64,000 nucleotides of DNA. Source: an uncultured Isosphaeraceae bacterium. Its GTDB lineage: Bacteria; Planctomycetota; Planctomycetia; Isosphaerales; Isosphaeraceae. Under the pieces are notes generated by a model. It was not told where the DNA came from, did not search any database, and saw only the letters and a program-made list of their open reading frames with translations. The DNA is taken from assembly GCA_945957605.1 (NCBI GenBank), contig CAMFLR010000006.1:62001-126000 (forward strand), given 5' to 3'. This document shows positions 18,816 to 27,464 of this stretch, piece by piece. Position 1 is the stretch's first letter. Every line of letters begins with the position of its first letter. Both the position numbers and the translations under genes were made by a program.

Positions 18816-18941
18816 GGCTTCACTTGCCTTCATGCAATTCTTCAGGCATAATTGGTGAACAAATCCACAGAGCATTGCACCGCAATGAAAATGCGGTTTC
18901 GACAATGCAGCGCGAGGTTCGTGCACGGAGGGTGATTCGCT

Positions 18942-19601
18942 TTGATCAGCCTGATTCGCGGGGTCGTGCGGGCAGTAAATGAGGAGGAGTTAATCCTGGC
19001 GATCGACCCGTGCGAAATCACGGTGCTCATCCCGGAAACTGCTCGCAGACAGTTGCAATCGAAAGTCGGCGAGCACGTCGTTTTGCACACGATGTTCTAC
19101 ATCGAGGGCAATCAGATGGGCTCGAAGATGACGCCGAGGCTCGTCGGATTTCTGAGCACCGTCGATCGCGAATTCTTCGACGTCTTTTGCTCGGTCGACG
19201 GAGTAGGCGTGCGCAAGGCGCTCCGCGCAATGGTTCGACCGACGCGTGAACTGGCGCGAACGATTCAGGATCAGGACGTCAAAACACTCGCGACCTACCC
19301 AGGTATCGGCGAAGCGATGGCCGAACGCATCGTCGCCAAGCTGCGTCGCAAGGTTGGCATCTACGCGCTGATCGTCGGCGGCCCAGGCCAGGAGAAGGCG
19401 GCCGAGCACGCAACGAACGGCCAGGCCGAAAACGCCGAGCCCGACGTGATTCGCGACACCTTCGCCGCGTTGATCTCAGTCGGTCACACAGAGAACCAGG
19501 CTCGCGCCGCGATCGATCGCGTGCTGAGTGGCAAGAAGAAATATCGCACCGTCGCAGACATGATCGACGCGATCTACGTCCAACGGAAGGACGAAGACTA
19601 G
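18942..19601 (+). CDS. ruvA: Holliday junction branch migration protein RuvA
   Basis: A 219-residue RuvA that starts at TTG 18942 (ISLIRGVV). Domain I is the OB fold (1-65, ending FYIEGNQMGSK), domain II holds helix-hairpin-helix motifs (VDGVGVRKALRAM and YPGIGEAMAERIVAKL), and domain III (about 170-215, FAALISVGHTENQARAAIDRVL) is the RuvB-binding module. It binds four-way junctions as a tetramer and recruits the RuvB motor. ruvB follows after 80 bases. ruvC is not adjacent. The non-ATG start is the only one that keeps the conserved N-terminus. Confidence 0.95.
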   Translation: MISLIRGVVRAVNEEELILAIDPCEITVLIPETARRQLQSKVGEHVVLHTMFYIEGNQMGSKMTPRLVGFLSTVDREFFDVFCSVDGVGVRKALRAMVRPTRELARTIQDQDVKTLATYPGIGEAMAERIVAKLRRKVGIYALIVGGPGQEKAAEHATNGQAENAEPDVIRDTFAALISVGHTENQARAAIDRVLSGKKKYRTVADMIDAIYVQRKDED

Positions 19602-19681
19602 CGCGACACGAGGCATTCAATCAACAATCGGCTTCAGCCCTTTACTTCGAATTGCCGATTTTACAACCACGGAGGAGAAAA

Positions 19682-20776
19682 ATGCCCATGCGTGAACCCA
19701 CCATTCAAGGCGATCCGAATCGCGGCGAACCTTCAGGTCGCAAGGGACGCGACGAACCGTCGCGACCAGTCGACGCGGTCGAAGAGAAGCTTCGTCCTCA
19801 GCGCCTTTCCGAAGTCGTCGGCCAGCGAAGCGTCGCCGAGCGACTGGCAATCGCGCTCGCCGCCTGCAAAAAACGCAACGAGCCGCTGCCGCATATTCTC
19901 TTCGATGGTCCCCCAGGTCTCGGAAAGACCACCTTCGCCACAGTTTTGCATAATGAGCTGGGCGTCGAGCTGAATATGACGAGCGGCCCCGCGCTCGACA
20001 AGAAGCTCGATGTGATGCCTTACCTCACCAATGCGGCTGAGGGGTCGATCCTGTTCATCGACGAAATTCACCGCCTGCCGATCGCAGTTGAAGAATTCAT
20101 CTATCCGGTGATGGAAGATTTCCGCGTTGATATGGTGCTGGGCGAAGGAATGTCGGCCCGCACGATCAACCTGCCGCTCAAGCGATTCACGATCATCGGC
20201 GCCACGACACGCAGCGGCATGCTCTCGAGCCCGCTTCGCGACCGCTTCCACATGCACGAGCATCTCGAGTTTTATGACGCCGACGAACTCGCGCGAATCG
20301 TCATCGTCAACGCTGCAAAGCTGAAAACCACGATCGCCGAAGATGCGGCCTGGGAGTTGGCCCAGCGTTCGCGCGGTACGCCACGGCTCGCGAATGCTCG
20401 ACTCCGCTGGGTGCGCGACTTCGCCACGGCGCGGTCCGACGGCCATGTCTCACTCGCAATCGCCCGCGACGCGCTCGACATGCAGGAGATCGATGCCGAA
20501 GGGATGGACAAGCAGGATCGTCGCTATCTCGACACGCTGATCAAGGTCTTCAACGGTGGCCCGACCGGCGCCGAGGCGATTTCTGCGACGATGAACGTGG
20601 CGGTCGACACGCTGACTGACGAGGTCGAACCTTATCTGTTGCGGAAGCACTTTATTGTACGCACCCCGCGCGGCCGCAAAGCCACGCCGCTTGCGTATCG
20701 CCATTTGAATTATCCCGAGCCGCTTCCCGACCCCGATTTTTCCATCGGCAATCAGCGCCGGCTGTTTGATGTCTGA
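19682..20776 (+). CDS. ruvB: Holliday junction branch migration helicase RuvB
   Basis: A 364-residue AAA+ motor from ATG 19682, with a GGAGG-type ribosome binding site. Residues 1-30 are a variable charged extension. Walker A GPPGLGKTT is at 76-84, Walker B LFIDEIHR at 124-131, and sensor/arginine-finger regions include IIGATTRSGMLSSPLRDRF. The C-terminal winged helix ends with TPRGRKATPLAYRHL. It drives branch migration with RuvA encoded just upstream. Length and motifs are normal. Confidence 0.97.
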   Translation: MPMREPTIQGDPNRGEPSGRKGRDEPSRPVDAVEEKLRPQRLSEVVGQRSVAERLAIALAACKKRNEPLPHILFDGPPGLGKTTFATVLHNELGVELNMTSGPALDKKLDVMPYLTNAAEGSILFIDEIHRLPIAVEEFIYPVMEDFRVDMVLGEGMSARTINLPLKRFTIIGATTRSGMLSSPLRDRFHMHEHLEFYDADELARIVIVNAAKLKTTIAEDAAWELAQRSRGTPRLANARLRWVRDFATARSDGHVSLAIARDALDMQEIDAEGMDKQDRRYLDTLIKVFNGGPTGAEAISATMNVAVDTLTDEVEPYLLRKHFIVRTPRGRKATPLAYRHLNYPEPLPDPDFSIGNQRRLFDV

Positions 20777-21394
20777 GTGAAGGACGCAGGGATGGGAAAG
20801 GTTCGCGAGAGCGGCATGCCGGAGGATTCGTACTGGGAGACATTTTTCAATCCGGCATGCATGCTCGACGAACTCGATTGCACGGGACCTGGCGATGTCG
20901 TCGAGTTCGGCTGTGGCTATGGAACTTTTACACTACCCGCAGCGCGCTTAATTGATGGCAAACTTCTGGCGCTCGACATCGAGCCGGCGATGGTCACTGC
21001 GACGATGCAGAAGGCCGATGCAGTTGGACTGAAAAACGTCGTCGCCGAGATACGCGATTTCGTCGCGGACGGATGCGGACTACCGGATGGCGTCGCTGCG
21101 TACGCGATGCTCTTCAACATTCTCCACATCGAGGGCCCTGTGGAGTTATTGCGCGAGGCGCATCGCACGCTTGCGCCCGGGGGCAAGGTGGGAATCATCC
21201 ACTGGCGATCGGATATCGAAACTCCTCGCGGCCCGTCGATCGCGATTCGCCCCAGCGCCGAACAATGCCGGAACTGGGGCGAGGCGGCTGGGCTCGAGTT
21301 TGTGCGTTATCAATCGTTTTGCTGCTGCCAGTGGCACTGGGGACTGGTCATGCAGCGACCAACGCCCGACGAAATCGTTACGACGGATTCGTGA
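20777..21394 (+). CDS. Class I SAM-dependent methyltransferase
   Basis: A 205-residue protein from GTG 20777, immediately after the ruvB stop; ATG 20792 is an alternative. It has a Rossmann SAM-binding motif I VVEFGCGYGTFT, an acidic loop end LALDIEPAM (motif II), and a post-motif LHIEGPVELLREAHRTLAPGGK. The substrate is unknown. The C-terminus contains a CCCQWHWG patch. It is probably co-transcribed with ruvAB. Its last 17 bases overlap the convergent serpin gene. Confidence 0.85.
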   Translation: MKDAGMGKVRESGMPEDSYWETFFNPACMLDELDCTGPGDVVEFGCGYGTFTLPAARLIDGKLLALDIEPAMVTATMQKADAVGLKNVVAEIRDFVADGCGLPDGVAAYAMLFNILHIEGPVELLREAHRTLAPGGKVGIIHWRSDIETPRGPSIAIRPSAEQCRNWGEAAGLEFVRYQSFCCCQWHWGLVMQRPTPDEIVTTDS

Positions 21395-22598
21395 CGCGGC
21401 CGAAGAAGAGCCACGCACCCGTGGTCTCGTCGCGAATCAGAAAGAGGAACGGGTGATCGGCCTTGAACTCAACCGGCGGTCGCTGAATCGGCATGCTTCG
21501 CACGCCCATAACGGCGGTTGCTGCCGCAGCCTCGGTTCCTTCTTCGTTGACGTCGACAAACGCCTTGTGGATCACGTTGGAAAGCTGCATCCGGCCGCTA
21601 GTTACCATGCCCGAAAAGTCGGCGCTGGCGGAAAACGCGGTCGACATCCCCAGGTCTTTGAGCAGACCGTTCAACTCGGCCTGCGACTCAGCGCGGAATT
21701 TCGGCAGCGACACGCTGACACGCTTCGGTTTCACGCCATTGATCCAATCGGTCACCTTGGCTGAGGTGAGCGACTTTTCGAGGTCGCCAATGCCATCGGC
21801 CTTGCGCGGAAGCAGGATGTACATCGACTGCCCCTGCCCTTTGTATGACATCCGCAGCACTTGCAGATCAGCGTTCTCGGCGTAGCCAAACATCGCCGTT
21901 TGGTGCATGGTCGGCTTTTCGACGACCTTGTCGAGCGTGACAGTGAATGGCTGACTCTTTGTCATCGATTCACGAAACGGCGATTCCCACGCCCCTTTGA
22001 AATACACGGCATTCACGAGCACCATCGACGTGCCGCCGCCGAGTAGGCCGGATGGAATAAGGTTCTGAATCTTTTTGGCGGTTTGTTTTTCGACCCACTG
22101 ATTGATGTGACTCCGCGCCGCCTCGGGATCGGCGCCGAAGTCGAGCGATTCGAGCAACGCACCATAATCGGTACTCACAAGCTTGAGATATTCCGGCCGG
22201 AACGACTCATGAATCGAGCCGAAAAGCGCGTTGGCCGTCGCAAGCTGAACCTTGCCGTCTTTGCCCGCTTCGTTAAGTGACTTCAAGAGCGCGCCGAACG
22301 CCTGCGCGTTATCGGCGGGACGATGCAGCACCTGGCTCATTTCCTGCTGTGTTTTGCCGGCAGCACCCGCCATCGTCATCATCAGCGCGGTCGAAATGCT
22401 GAACGGCGAATACGCGACATTTCCAGGTTGAGCCTTGAGCTTGCCGTAGAGGTCGAGTGCGAACTCGGCGTCTCCAGCCGTAGCCTGCCCCGCGCGACTG
22501 GGTTTCTCGATCATCGGTGAAGCTCCTCGCGCCACCAGCGTCAGCCCAGCAACAAGGGCCGAGCATGTTCCAACCGTTCGTACCAAACGAAGCATCAC
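21378..22598 (-). CDS. Secreted serpin-family protease inhibitor
   Basis: A 406-residue serpin with a signal peptide (residues 1-27, ending LVARGAS). Landmarks include NVAYSPFSISTALMM, NAVYFKGAWESPF, and the reactive-centre hinge NEEGTEAAAATAV at 351-363, which has the small-residue pattern needed for loop insertion; the C-terminal signature is DHPFLFLIRDETTGAWLFFGRV. The scissile bond should lie near residues 366-370 (VRSMP); the exact P1 is not certain. An inhibitory serpin traps serine or cysteine proteases irreversibly. GTG 22598 and ATG 22595 are both possible starts. It overlaps the convergent methyltransferase gene by 17 bases. Confidence 0.93.
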   Translation of the reverse strand: MMLRLVRTVGTCSALVAGLTLVARGASPMIEKPSRAGQATAGDAEFALDLYGKLKAQPGNVAYSPFSISTALMMTMAGAAGKTQQEMSQVLHRPADNAQAFGALLKSLNEAGKDGKVQLATANALFGSIHESFRPEYLKLVSTDYGALLESLDFGADPEAARSHINQWVEKQTAKKIQNLIPSGLLGGGTSMVLVNAVYFKGAWESPFRESMTKSQPFTVTLDKVVEKPTMHQTAMFGYAENADLQVLRMSYKGQGQSMYILLPRKADGIGDLEKSLTSAKVTDWINGVKPKRVSVSLPKFRAESQAELNGLLKDLGMSTAFSASADFSGMVTSGRMQLSNVIHKAFVDVNEEGTEAAAATAVMGVRSMPIQRPPVEFKADHPFLFLIRDETTGAWLFFGRVTNPS

Positions 22599-22731
22599 AC
22601 AGACTCCTCAGGAAGTGAATCGCAAGTGCTTCACTCACAGAGGTTATACGAACCAATCGCCCGTTTGTTAGCAGCCGCATTGTTGCACGAACGGGAGACT
22701 TTACGCGAGCGTCCGCGTAAAGCTTTCTTCG

Positions 22732-23778
22732 TTACGCTTCGTCGAGCGGCCGCGTTGCACGCAGAAGCCGGTCGCGCAAAGCCACCCATTCGGGCGAATC
22801 AGGCGGCGGAACGACGAGAATGGCGTCGAGATCGAGTTCATCGAGCCGATGAAGTGCGTCGTAAAAGGCGGGCTCGGCGAAATCGGGCGTCCGCAACTCG
22901 ATCACATGGGCAAACGCCCTGCGTGCGTCGGGATTATGATGCCCAACCAGCAGCAGTCCCGTGTTTTCCGGCAACTCGGGATCGTCGAGCTGGTCGATCC
23001 CCGCGCGAAAGCAGGGTGTCGACGGCGCATAGTGGATCGGGTTGAGTCCAGGGCTCTTATTAATAAAGGAAGGGACCTGGCCGCGAATCGCCGGCACGAA
23101 ACCGAGGATTTCCGCTAATTCAGTTGGCAAAATGGAACCAGGTCGAAGGATGGCCGGCGGGTCGCTCGTTAGATCGAGCACGGTCGATTCGATGCCGACC
23201 GCCGTAGGTCCCGAATCCAAGATGAGATCGATCCGCCCATCGAGATCCTTGGCGACGTGCCTCGCGAGGGTTGGCGAAACTCGCAGTGATCGATTCGCGC
23301 TGGGGGCTGCGATCGGCAGTCGAGCGGTCCGAATGAGGTCGCGAGCCACGGCGGGACGAGGGACACGCAATCCAACGGTCGCGCCGCCTGCGGTCGCGAG
23401 ACTCGAAATCACCGGCGATTTCGGCAGTACCAAAGTCAGCGGGCCGGGCCAGAATCGTTCGGCGAGACGCTCTGCGACATCGGGCCAGGTGCTGGCAAAT
23501 GGCCGGGCCGATTCAAGCGAGTCGATGTGGACGATCAGCGGGTTGGTTGACTCGCGCCCCTTTGCCTCGAAGATACGACGAACAGCGCCATCGCTTGTCG
23601 CATTGGCGCCGAGGCCGTAAACCGTTTCGGTCGCAAATGCAACCAGGCCGCCACGTTCAATAACGTCGGCGGCCTGGCAAATGGCGTCGGGATCGGGAGC
23701 GTCGGGGGAAACGACCAAAATCGGCGTACGTGGCGTCGGCATGAATCGCCCCCGAAACTTGCGCTTCGGCTCAGGCAT
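22732..23778 (-). CDS. tsaC: Threonylcarbamoyl-AMP synthase, Sua5 type
   Basis: A 348-residue protein from ATG 23778; ATG 23742 is an alternative start. The YrdC domain (about 25-215) has AFATETVYGLGANA, KGRESTNPLIVH (73-84) and APSANRSLRVSPT. A C-terminal Sua5 domain (about 240-348) follows SPGLNPIHYAPSTP. The enzyme makes threonylcarbamoyl-AMP for the t6A modification of tRNA position 37. The 23778 start overlaps the upstream deoxyhypusine-synthase-like gene by 8 bases, so translation could be coupled. Most Sua5 features are intact. Confidence 0.92.
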   Translation of the reverse strand: MPEPKRKFRGRFMPTPRTPILVVSPDAPDPDAICQAADVIERGGLVAFATETVYGLGANATSDGAVRRIFEAKGRESTNPLIVHIDSLESARPFASTWPDVAERLAERFWPGPLTLVLPKSPVISSLATAGGATVGLRVPRPAVARDLIRTARLPIAAPSANRSLRVSPTLARHVAKDLDGRIDLILDSGPTAVGIESTVLDLTSDPPAILRPGSILPTELAEILGFVPAIRGQVPSFINKSPGLNPIHYAPSTPCFRAGIDQLDDPELPENTGLLLVGHHNPDARRAFAHVIELRTPDFAEPAFYDALHRLDELDLDAILVVPPPDSPEWVALRDRLLRATRPLDEA

Positions 23779-24877
23779 AATCGCGTTGCTTGAGCAGCTC
23801 AAGATATTCGTCGCGAAGAGCGTTGTAATTGGCTTCGCGCGAGTCATACAACCGCTTGAGCGGCCGCGGTTCGTGCCGGGCCAGCGAGTATGAGGTCAAA
23901 AGCGGCAGCGCGAGCGTGCTGTCGGTGTAGCAGGTCACCGAATCGGGCAGCTTTTCCGGGTCGACCTTACCCCAGGTCATCGCTTCGGTTGCTGTCGCGC
24001 CGGAGAGACCGCCGGTATCGGGACGGGCGTCTGTGACTTGCAGGAAGTAGTCATGGCCCGATTCAGCCAGACCCAGCACTTCCTGAATCTGCGGCTCGGT
24101 CTGGAGCATAAAGTTCTTGGGAGAACCACCACCCAGAATCAAAACGCCGGACTTACCGCCGTTTCGTTTGGCGTTGAGCACGATCGACGCCGTTTCGTTG
24201 ACGTCCTTCAGGCAGTCGATTTGAAGCGCGTTGTCGCGTAACGAAAGCGCGGCGAGGTTCATGCCGATCGACGAATCGCCTGGGCTCGAAGTGTAAATCG
24301 GCACGCCGGCTTCGTACGCGGCTGAAAGCAAGCTGCTGGGCGCACGCTTCAGCTCGACGTCGCGTCCGTGCAGATAGCGGCCGACTTCGTAGTGGAATTC
24401 GGCAGTGCTCATCGACTTCGCAAACGGCTCGCTCTTGATCAGCTTGCGATAGAAGCTGTCGGTATCGAGGAGCGTCTGGTAGTCGAAGACAATGTCATAA
24501 ATGCGAATGATTTGATTTTCGCGCAGCTCGTAGTCGTCGAGGTTGGGACGGCTCTGGTGCAGCGGCAGGTCGAGCGCGAAGTGGGTGTCGTGGTAGAGAT
24601 TCGCGCCGGTCGATATCATCCAGTCGATGAAGCCGGCCTTGATGAGCGGAATGAGGCAGCTCAGGCCGAGTCCGGCCGGGGTCAGTGCGCCGGAGACCGA
24701 CACGCCGACGGTGCAGTCGGGCTCGAGCATCTTCTGCGTGAAAACCTTGCAGATCTCGCGCAACCGGCCGCCGTTGTAGCTCAGAAACGCCGAATCGATC
24801 AGGTCGGCCGCTGTTTCCTTGCCGCTCACAGGCGGTGGGGCGATCCTGCGCTGGCTTACTTTGTGCAGATAGCTCAT
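23771..24877 (-). CDS. Deoxyhypusine synthase homologue
   Basis: A 368-residue protein from ATG 24877 (SYLHKVSQRRI). The fold is that of NAD-dependent deoxyhypusine synthase: FIDWMISTGANLYHDTHF, PIYTSSPGDSSIG, VLILGGGSPKNF and DARPDTGGLSGATATEAM-TWGK. Lys304 in TWGK matches the lysine that carries the aminobutyl group in the eukaryotic enzyme. Bacteria do not normally have eIF5A, so the acceptor is more likely a small amine, as in plant homospermidine synthase, which evolved from this family. The pyruvoyl arginine decarboxylase gene lies upstream on the same strand, which supports a role in polyamine synthesis. The product is not established here. Confidence 0.88.
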   Translation of the reverse strand: MSYLHKVSQRRIAPPPVSGKETAADLIDSAFLSYNGGRLREICKVFTQKMLEPDCTVGVSVSGALTPAGLGLSCLIPLIKAGFIDWMISTGANLYHDTHFALDLPLHQSRPNLDDYELRENQIIRIYDIVFDYQTLLDTDSFYRKLIKSEPFAKSMSTAEFHYEVGRYLHGRDVELKRAPSSLLSAAYEAGVPIYTSSPGDSSIGMNLAALSLRDNALQIDCLKDVNETASIVLNAKRNGGKSGVLILGGGSPKNFMLQTEPQIQEVLGLAESGHDYFLQVTDARPDTGGLSGATATEAMTWGKVDPEKLPDSVTCYTDSTLALPLLTSYSLARHEPRPLKRLYDSREANYNALRDEYLELLKQRDYA

Positions 24878-25035
24878 TGCAACTCGATCCAAAATGCGGA
24901 AATGCGAAAACTCATCCGTGACCAGGCGAAACAAAAAGAACGCAGTGGGCAAGCAACGCGAATCGCCCTGCTTACCCACGGCGTGTATCATTCAAGCGTG
25001 CTAAATCGCACGTCTTTTTGTGCAATGCGAGTCGA

Positions 25036-25581
25036 TCAGGGCAGCAGAATCGCTGCGGCGACGACGGTCGTCCACCAGCCATCCTTGTGACCAACCGCTG
25101 TCTGCGTCACTTCCTTGGTGCGATAAATGACGTCGGCAATCCGCCAGATCTCGCGCTTTTCGTCCCACGAGCTATCGGGATTGAACTCGACGCCTAGAAC
25201 CGTCGCGAGCATTTCGGCCGCGAGATCTTCAGCGTAGTCGGCCGCGTGCTTCGACGTCTGGCCGTAAGCGTGGTGCTCTGAGAGGTAGCCGAAATGCGAG
25301 CTATCGCGAGGAATCGCCACGCCCACGCTCGCCGCGACGAGGCGGTTCGGCTCGGCGGTGGCGCATTCGCTCATAACGACGTGAACAATTTGGCCCGGCG
25401 AGAGGTGCTTCAGCCCCTCTTCAACCGTGACTTCTTCGCACTGCGGGGGGAAAATGCTGGAGACGCGGACCAGGTTGTAACAAGCGATATCGGCGTCGCG
25501 AAGCGCCATCTCAAAAGAGGTAAGCTTCTCGCGGTGAACGCCGGTGCCCTTCGTGAAGAACAGTTTCTTGGGTACGTACAT
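25036..25581 (-). CDS. pdaD: Pyruvoyl-dependent arginine decarboxylase
   Basis: A 181-residue proenzyme from ATG 25581 (YVPKKLFFTKG). The self-cleavage site is RVSSIFPP, between Ser41 and Ser42; Ser42 would become the pyruvoyl group. SECATAEP, RDSSHFGYLSEHHAYGQ (with the conserved Glu102) and the alternating beta C-terminus fit the family. The reaction is arginine to agmatine, the first step of polyamine synthesis. A longer start (25620) is possible but lacks family similarity. It is 158 bases upstream of the deoxyhypusine-synthase homologue on the same strand. Confidence 0.93.
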   Translation of the reverse strand: MYVPKKLFFTKGTGVHREKLTSFEMALRDADIACYNLVRVSSIFPPQCEEVTVEEGLKHLSPGQIVHVVMSECATAEPNRLVAASVGVAIPRDSSHFGYLSEHHAYGQTSKHAADYAEDLAAEMLATVLGVEFNPDSSWDEKREIWRIADVIYRTKEVTQTAVGHKDGWWTTVVAAAILLP

Positions 25582-25804
25582 CGCTCTGTTCCAAGCCTCC
25601 CCAACCGACCCGTTTTTCAACAGCGCTCGTGCGTCCCTGAAAAACAGCGATCGGCGATAATCCTAGAATCGCCCAGCCCCCACCATTCGATTGCTCTGCC
25701 TCGGCCACGACCCGGCCGTTCGAGCCACCTTTATAAATACCGTTTGTTCACCGGAATTACCACGAGTCACCGTGGGATGAGGGTTCCGTGAAGAATGCTG
25801 CCTC

Positions 25805-25837
25805 TGTTAACAAAACAACCCCGGATGAAATCCGGGG
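25805..25837 (-). terminator. Rho-independent terminator of tRNA-Asp
   Basis: CCCCGGAT (25819-25826) pairs with ATCCGGGG (25830-25837) around a 3-base loop. Read on the minus strand it is followed by TTGTTTTGTT. It lies 31 bases after the tRNA. Confidence 0.75.
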
Positions 25838-25868
25838 CTGAACTTGCTCACTCACTTCGCTATCGAAA

Positions 25869-25942
25869 CGAGGATGACGGGGCTCGAACCCGCAACCTCC
25901 GGCGTGACAGGCCGGTGCTCTAACCAATTGAGCTACATCCCC
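25869..25942 (-). tRNA. tRNA-Asp (anticodon GUC)
   Basis: Read on the minus strand, the acceptor GGGGATG pairs with CATCCTC (one G:U). The anticodon stem CCGGC/GCCGG surrounds the loop CTGTCAC, giving GUC. The T arm is GCGGG TTCGAGC CCCGT and the discriminator is G. CCA is not encoded. The D arm has AGCTCAATTGGTTAGAGC. Confidence 0.94.
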
Positions 25943-25971
25943 ATGCGACCCGCGATGGGGGCGACGGGTGT

Positions 25972-25999
25972 ATGTTACCACCCCCTGGCGCGATGTCAA
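25972..25999 (-). promoter_or_regulatory. Sigma70-type promoter for tRNA-Asp
   Basis: On the minus strand, TTGACA (25999-25994) and TAACAT (25977-25972) are 16 bases apart, about 30 bases upstream of the tRNA. The -35 box is a perfect consensus match. Confidence 0.65.
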
Positions 26000-26189
26000 G
26001 CACCTGGTTTCCGGCAGTTGGGCGGATGCTTCCAGCAACGTTGCAGGCTGCGAGTTTTTGCTCCGCCCTCAACGCCGAACAACAGTCGCTTTTTTCTTGA
26101 ACACAGGTCACAAACAGCATTCAATTCATCATCTGTTCAGCAATTGAGCGGCGAGCCTTCTAAAGGGGACTCAACATCCGGAGTGCACT

Positions 26190-27017
26190 GTGATGAAACG
26201 AGGCCATCGTAAATTTCCGCTGAGTTGGGATTTTCTCCTCTTCGGACTCCCGCTCGCGGCGTTTGCATCGAATGTCCTCGCATTCTCGAACACCATCTGG
26301 CGAACGCAAAATCTGGAAGACGCGAGCGATCATATCAACATTGGAACGGGCGTCTTGTTCGCCACGCTGTCCATTCCGATGCTCATCACGGGCTACTCGT
26401 TCTTGCGCTCAGTTCGTGGCGACAACAAGTTACGCGCCTTGCTCAACCTCATCCTGGCTTACCCAACGCTCATCGTCTGCTTCGCGTCGCTTTACTACCT
26501 GATCGCGTGGGAGGCCGATCTCACGGACGCTGAGAAACAGAACGAATACTACGTAAATCTGCACGACAACGAATCGAAGTGGAAGCAAATCGCGCCGACC
26601 GTTCCTCGCACGATTTCCTATCGAGCTTTCAAGGGCTTCGAGTACAAACTATGGACGGGAATTGAGGAACTCTCACGCCCCGCTGGCTACCCAGCGGATG
26701 CGCCAGTTCCGGTTGATTTGATTCTCAAAAATGTCGCATGGGTTCGGGGTCTACCCTCATTTGCGCGCACGTTCAATGGTCCTCGCGCCTGGGGCGAGGT
26801 CCACCTCGACTGCCTTCATTACAGCCTGGTGACAATGTCAACCGTCGGCTACGGCGACATCTCACCTCAGTCACGCCTCGCCAAGGTCGCAACCGGCGTC
26901 CAGATTCTCTGCAGCCAGACGCTCTTCCTCTTCGCACTCGGCTTTGTCTTCAGCAAGCCGGAACAAACGCCATCCAAAGCTACGAGTGCATTTCCGCCCG
27001 GCCTTCGCTCTGATTGA
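26190..27017 (+). CDS. Potassium channel protein (TVGYG selectivity filter)
   Basis: A 275-residue membrane protein; GTG 26190 or ATG 26193 starts it. Transmembrane segments lie at about 12-33, 52-72 and 84-107. A soluble stretch of about 100 residues follows, then a pore helix with the filter MSTVGYGDISP (Thr218-Gly222) and a last helix near 232-254. The filter is that of potassium-selective channels. No cytoplasmic RCK/TrkA domain is attached: the protein ends about 20 residues after the last helix. The long loop before the pore is unusual for two-helix channels. It converges on the lipoprotein gene at 27021 with a 3-base gap. Confidence 0.88.
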   Translation: MMKRGHRKFPLSWDFLLFGLPLAAFASNVLAFSNTIWRTQNLEDASDHINIGTGVLFATLSIPMLITGYSFLRSVRGDNKLRALLNLILAYPTLIVCFASLYYLIAWEADLTDAEKQNEYYVNLHDNESKWKQIAPTVPRTISYRAFKGFEYKLWTGIEELSRPAGYPADAPVPVDLILKNVAWVRGLPSFARTFNGPRAWGEVHLDCLHYSLVTMSTVGYGDISPQSRLAKVATGVQILCSQTLFLFALGFVFSKPEQTPSKATSAFPPGLRSD

Positions 27018-27020
27018 AAA

Positions 27021-27464
27021 TCACCGCCCGGCGATCTCGAGAATCTCACGGAACGCTGCCATATCACGTGCACTGATATTTTGAAGCTGAGTCGCGTTCT
27101 CGACTCGCGCACCAATCCAGCTTTTGCCAACCGAGATGAGGAGATGCTTGTCTCCTTCAGTATCGATTTGCAGAGTGTATTCGGCTGTGGAGTCGCCATC
27201 GCGAGGCGCACGCCAGTCGTTGCCGTGTTTCGAGATGAATTTGATAACCTGGGCGATTCTTTCCCGATCCTCAATGACGGGAAAACGCGGAGCAGGCGCG
27301 GTCGGCTGATCGGCACTTCCGCCCACATTCGTAATCGTGATTCGCGTCACGCGATCGGCCACCGGCAACACGACGCGATGATGCCTCGGCAGCAAGCCGC
27401 AGCCGGCGCACATCAAGATCGCTACTACAACCGCGCAGATTCCATTCCGCTGCATGCTCGGCAA
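27021..27464 (-). CDS. Hypothetical lipoprotein (147 aa)
   Basis: A 147-residue exported protein (ATG 27455 is an alternative start). The signal peptide ends in LMCAGCG, a probable lipobox. The mature part (ITITNVGG...YTLQIDTEGDKHLLISVGKSWIGARVEN) looks like a small beta domain with a C-terminal helix. I do not recognise the family. It converges on the potassium channel gene. Confidence 0.65.
   Translation of the reverse strand: MPSMQRNGICAVVVAILMCAGCGLLPRHHRVVLPVADRVTRITITNVGGSADQPTAPAPRFPVIEDRERIAQVIKFISKHGNDWRAPRDGDSTAEYTLQIDTEGDKHLLISVGKSWIGARVENATQLQNISARDMAAFREILEIAGR

Larger units (their letters stand above)
18108..18941. other. 834-bp spacer between the histone-like gene and ruvA: A/T-tract part and CGCG-rich part
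   Basis: No convincing gene is present. From about 18210 to 18400 the DNA is AT-rich, with T runs at 18225-18241 (A-tracts for the minus-strand histone-like promoter). From about 18480 to 18815 about 17 clusters of CGCG/GCGC occur at spacings of roughly 15-25 bases. Frames that cross this part encode only Arg/Ala/Ser-rich low-complexity text. Both flanking genes are transcribed outwards, so both promoters must lie here. Confidence 0.7.

Noticed and set aside
18449-18982. 177-codon frame across the CGCG-rich spacer
   Set aside because: Its product is only Arg/Ala/Ser low-complexity, and it runs over the ruvA start in another frame.
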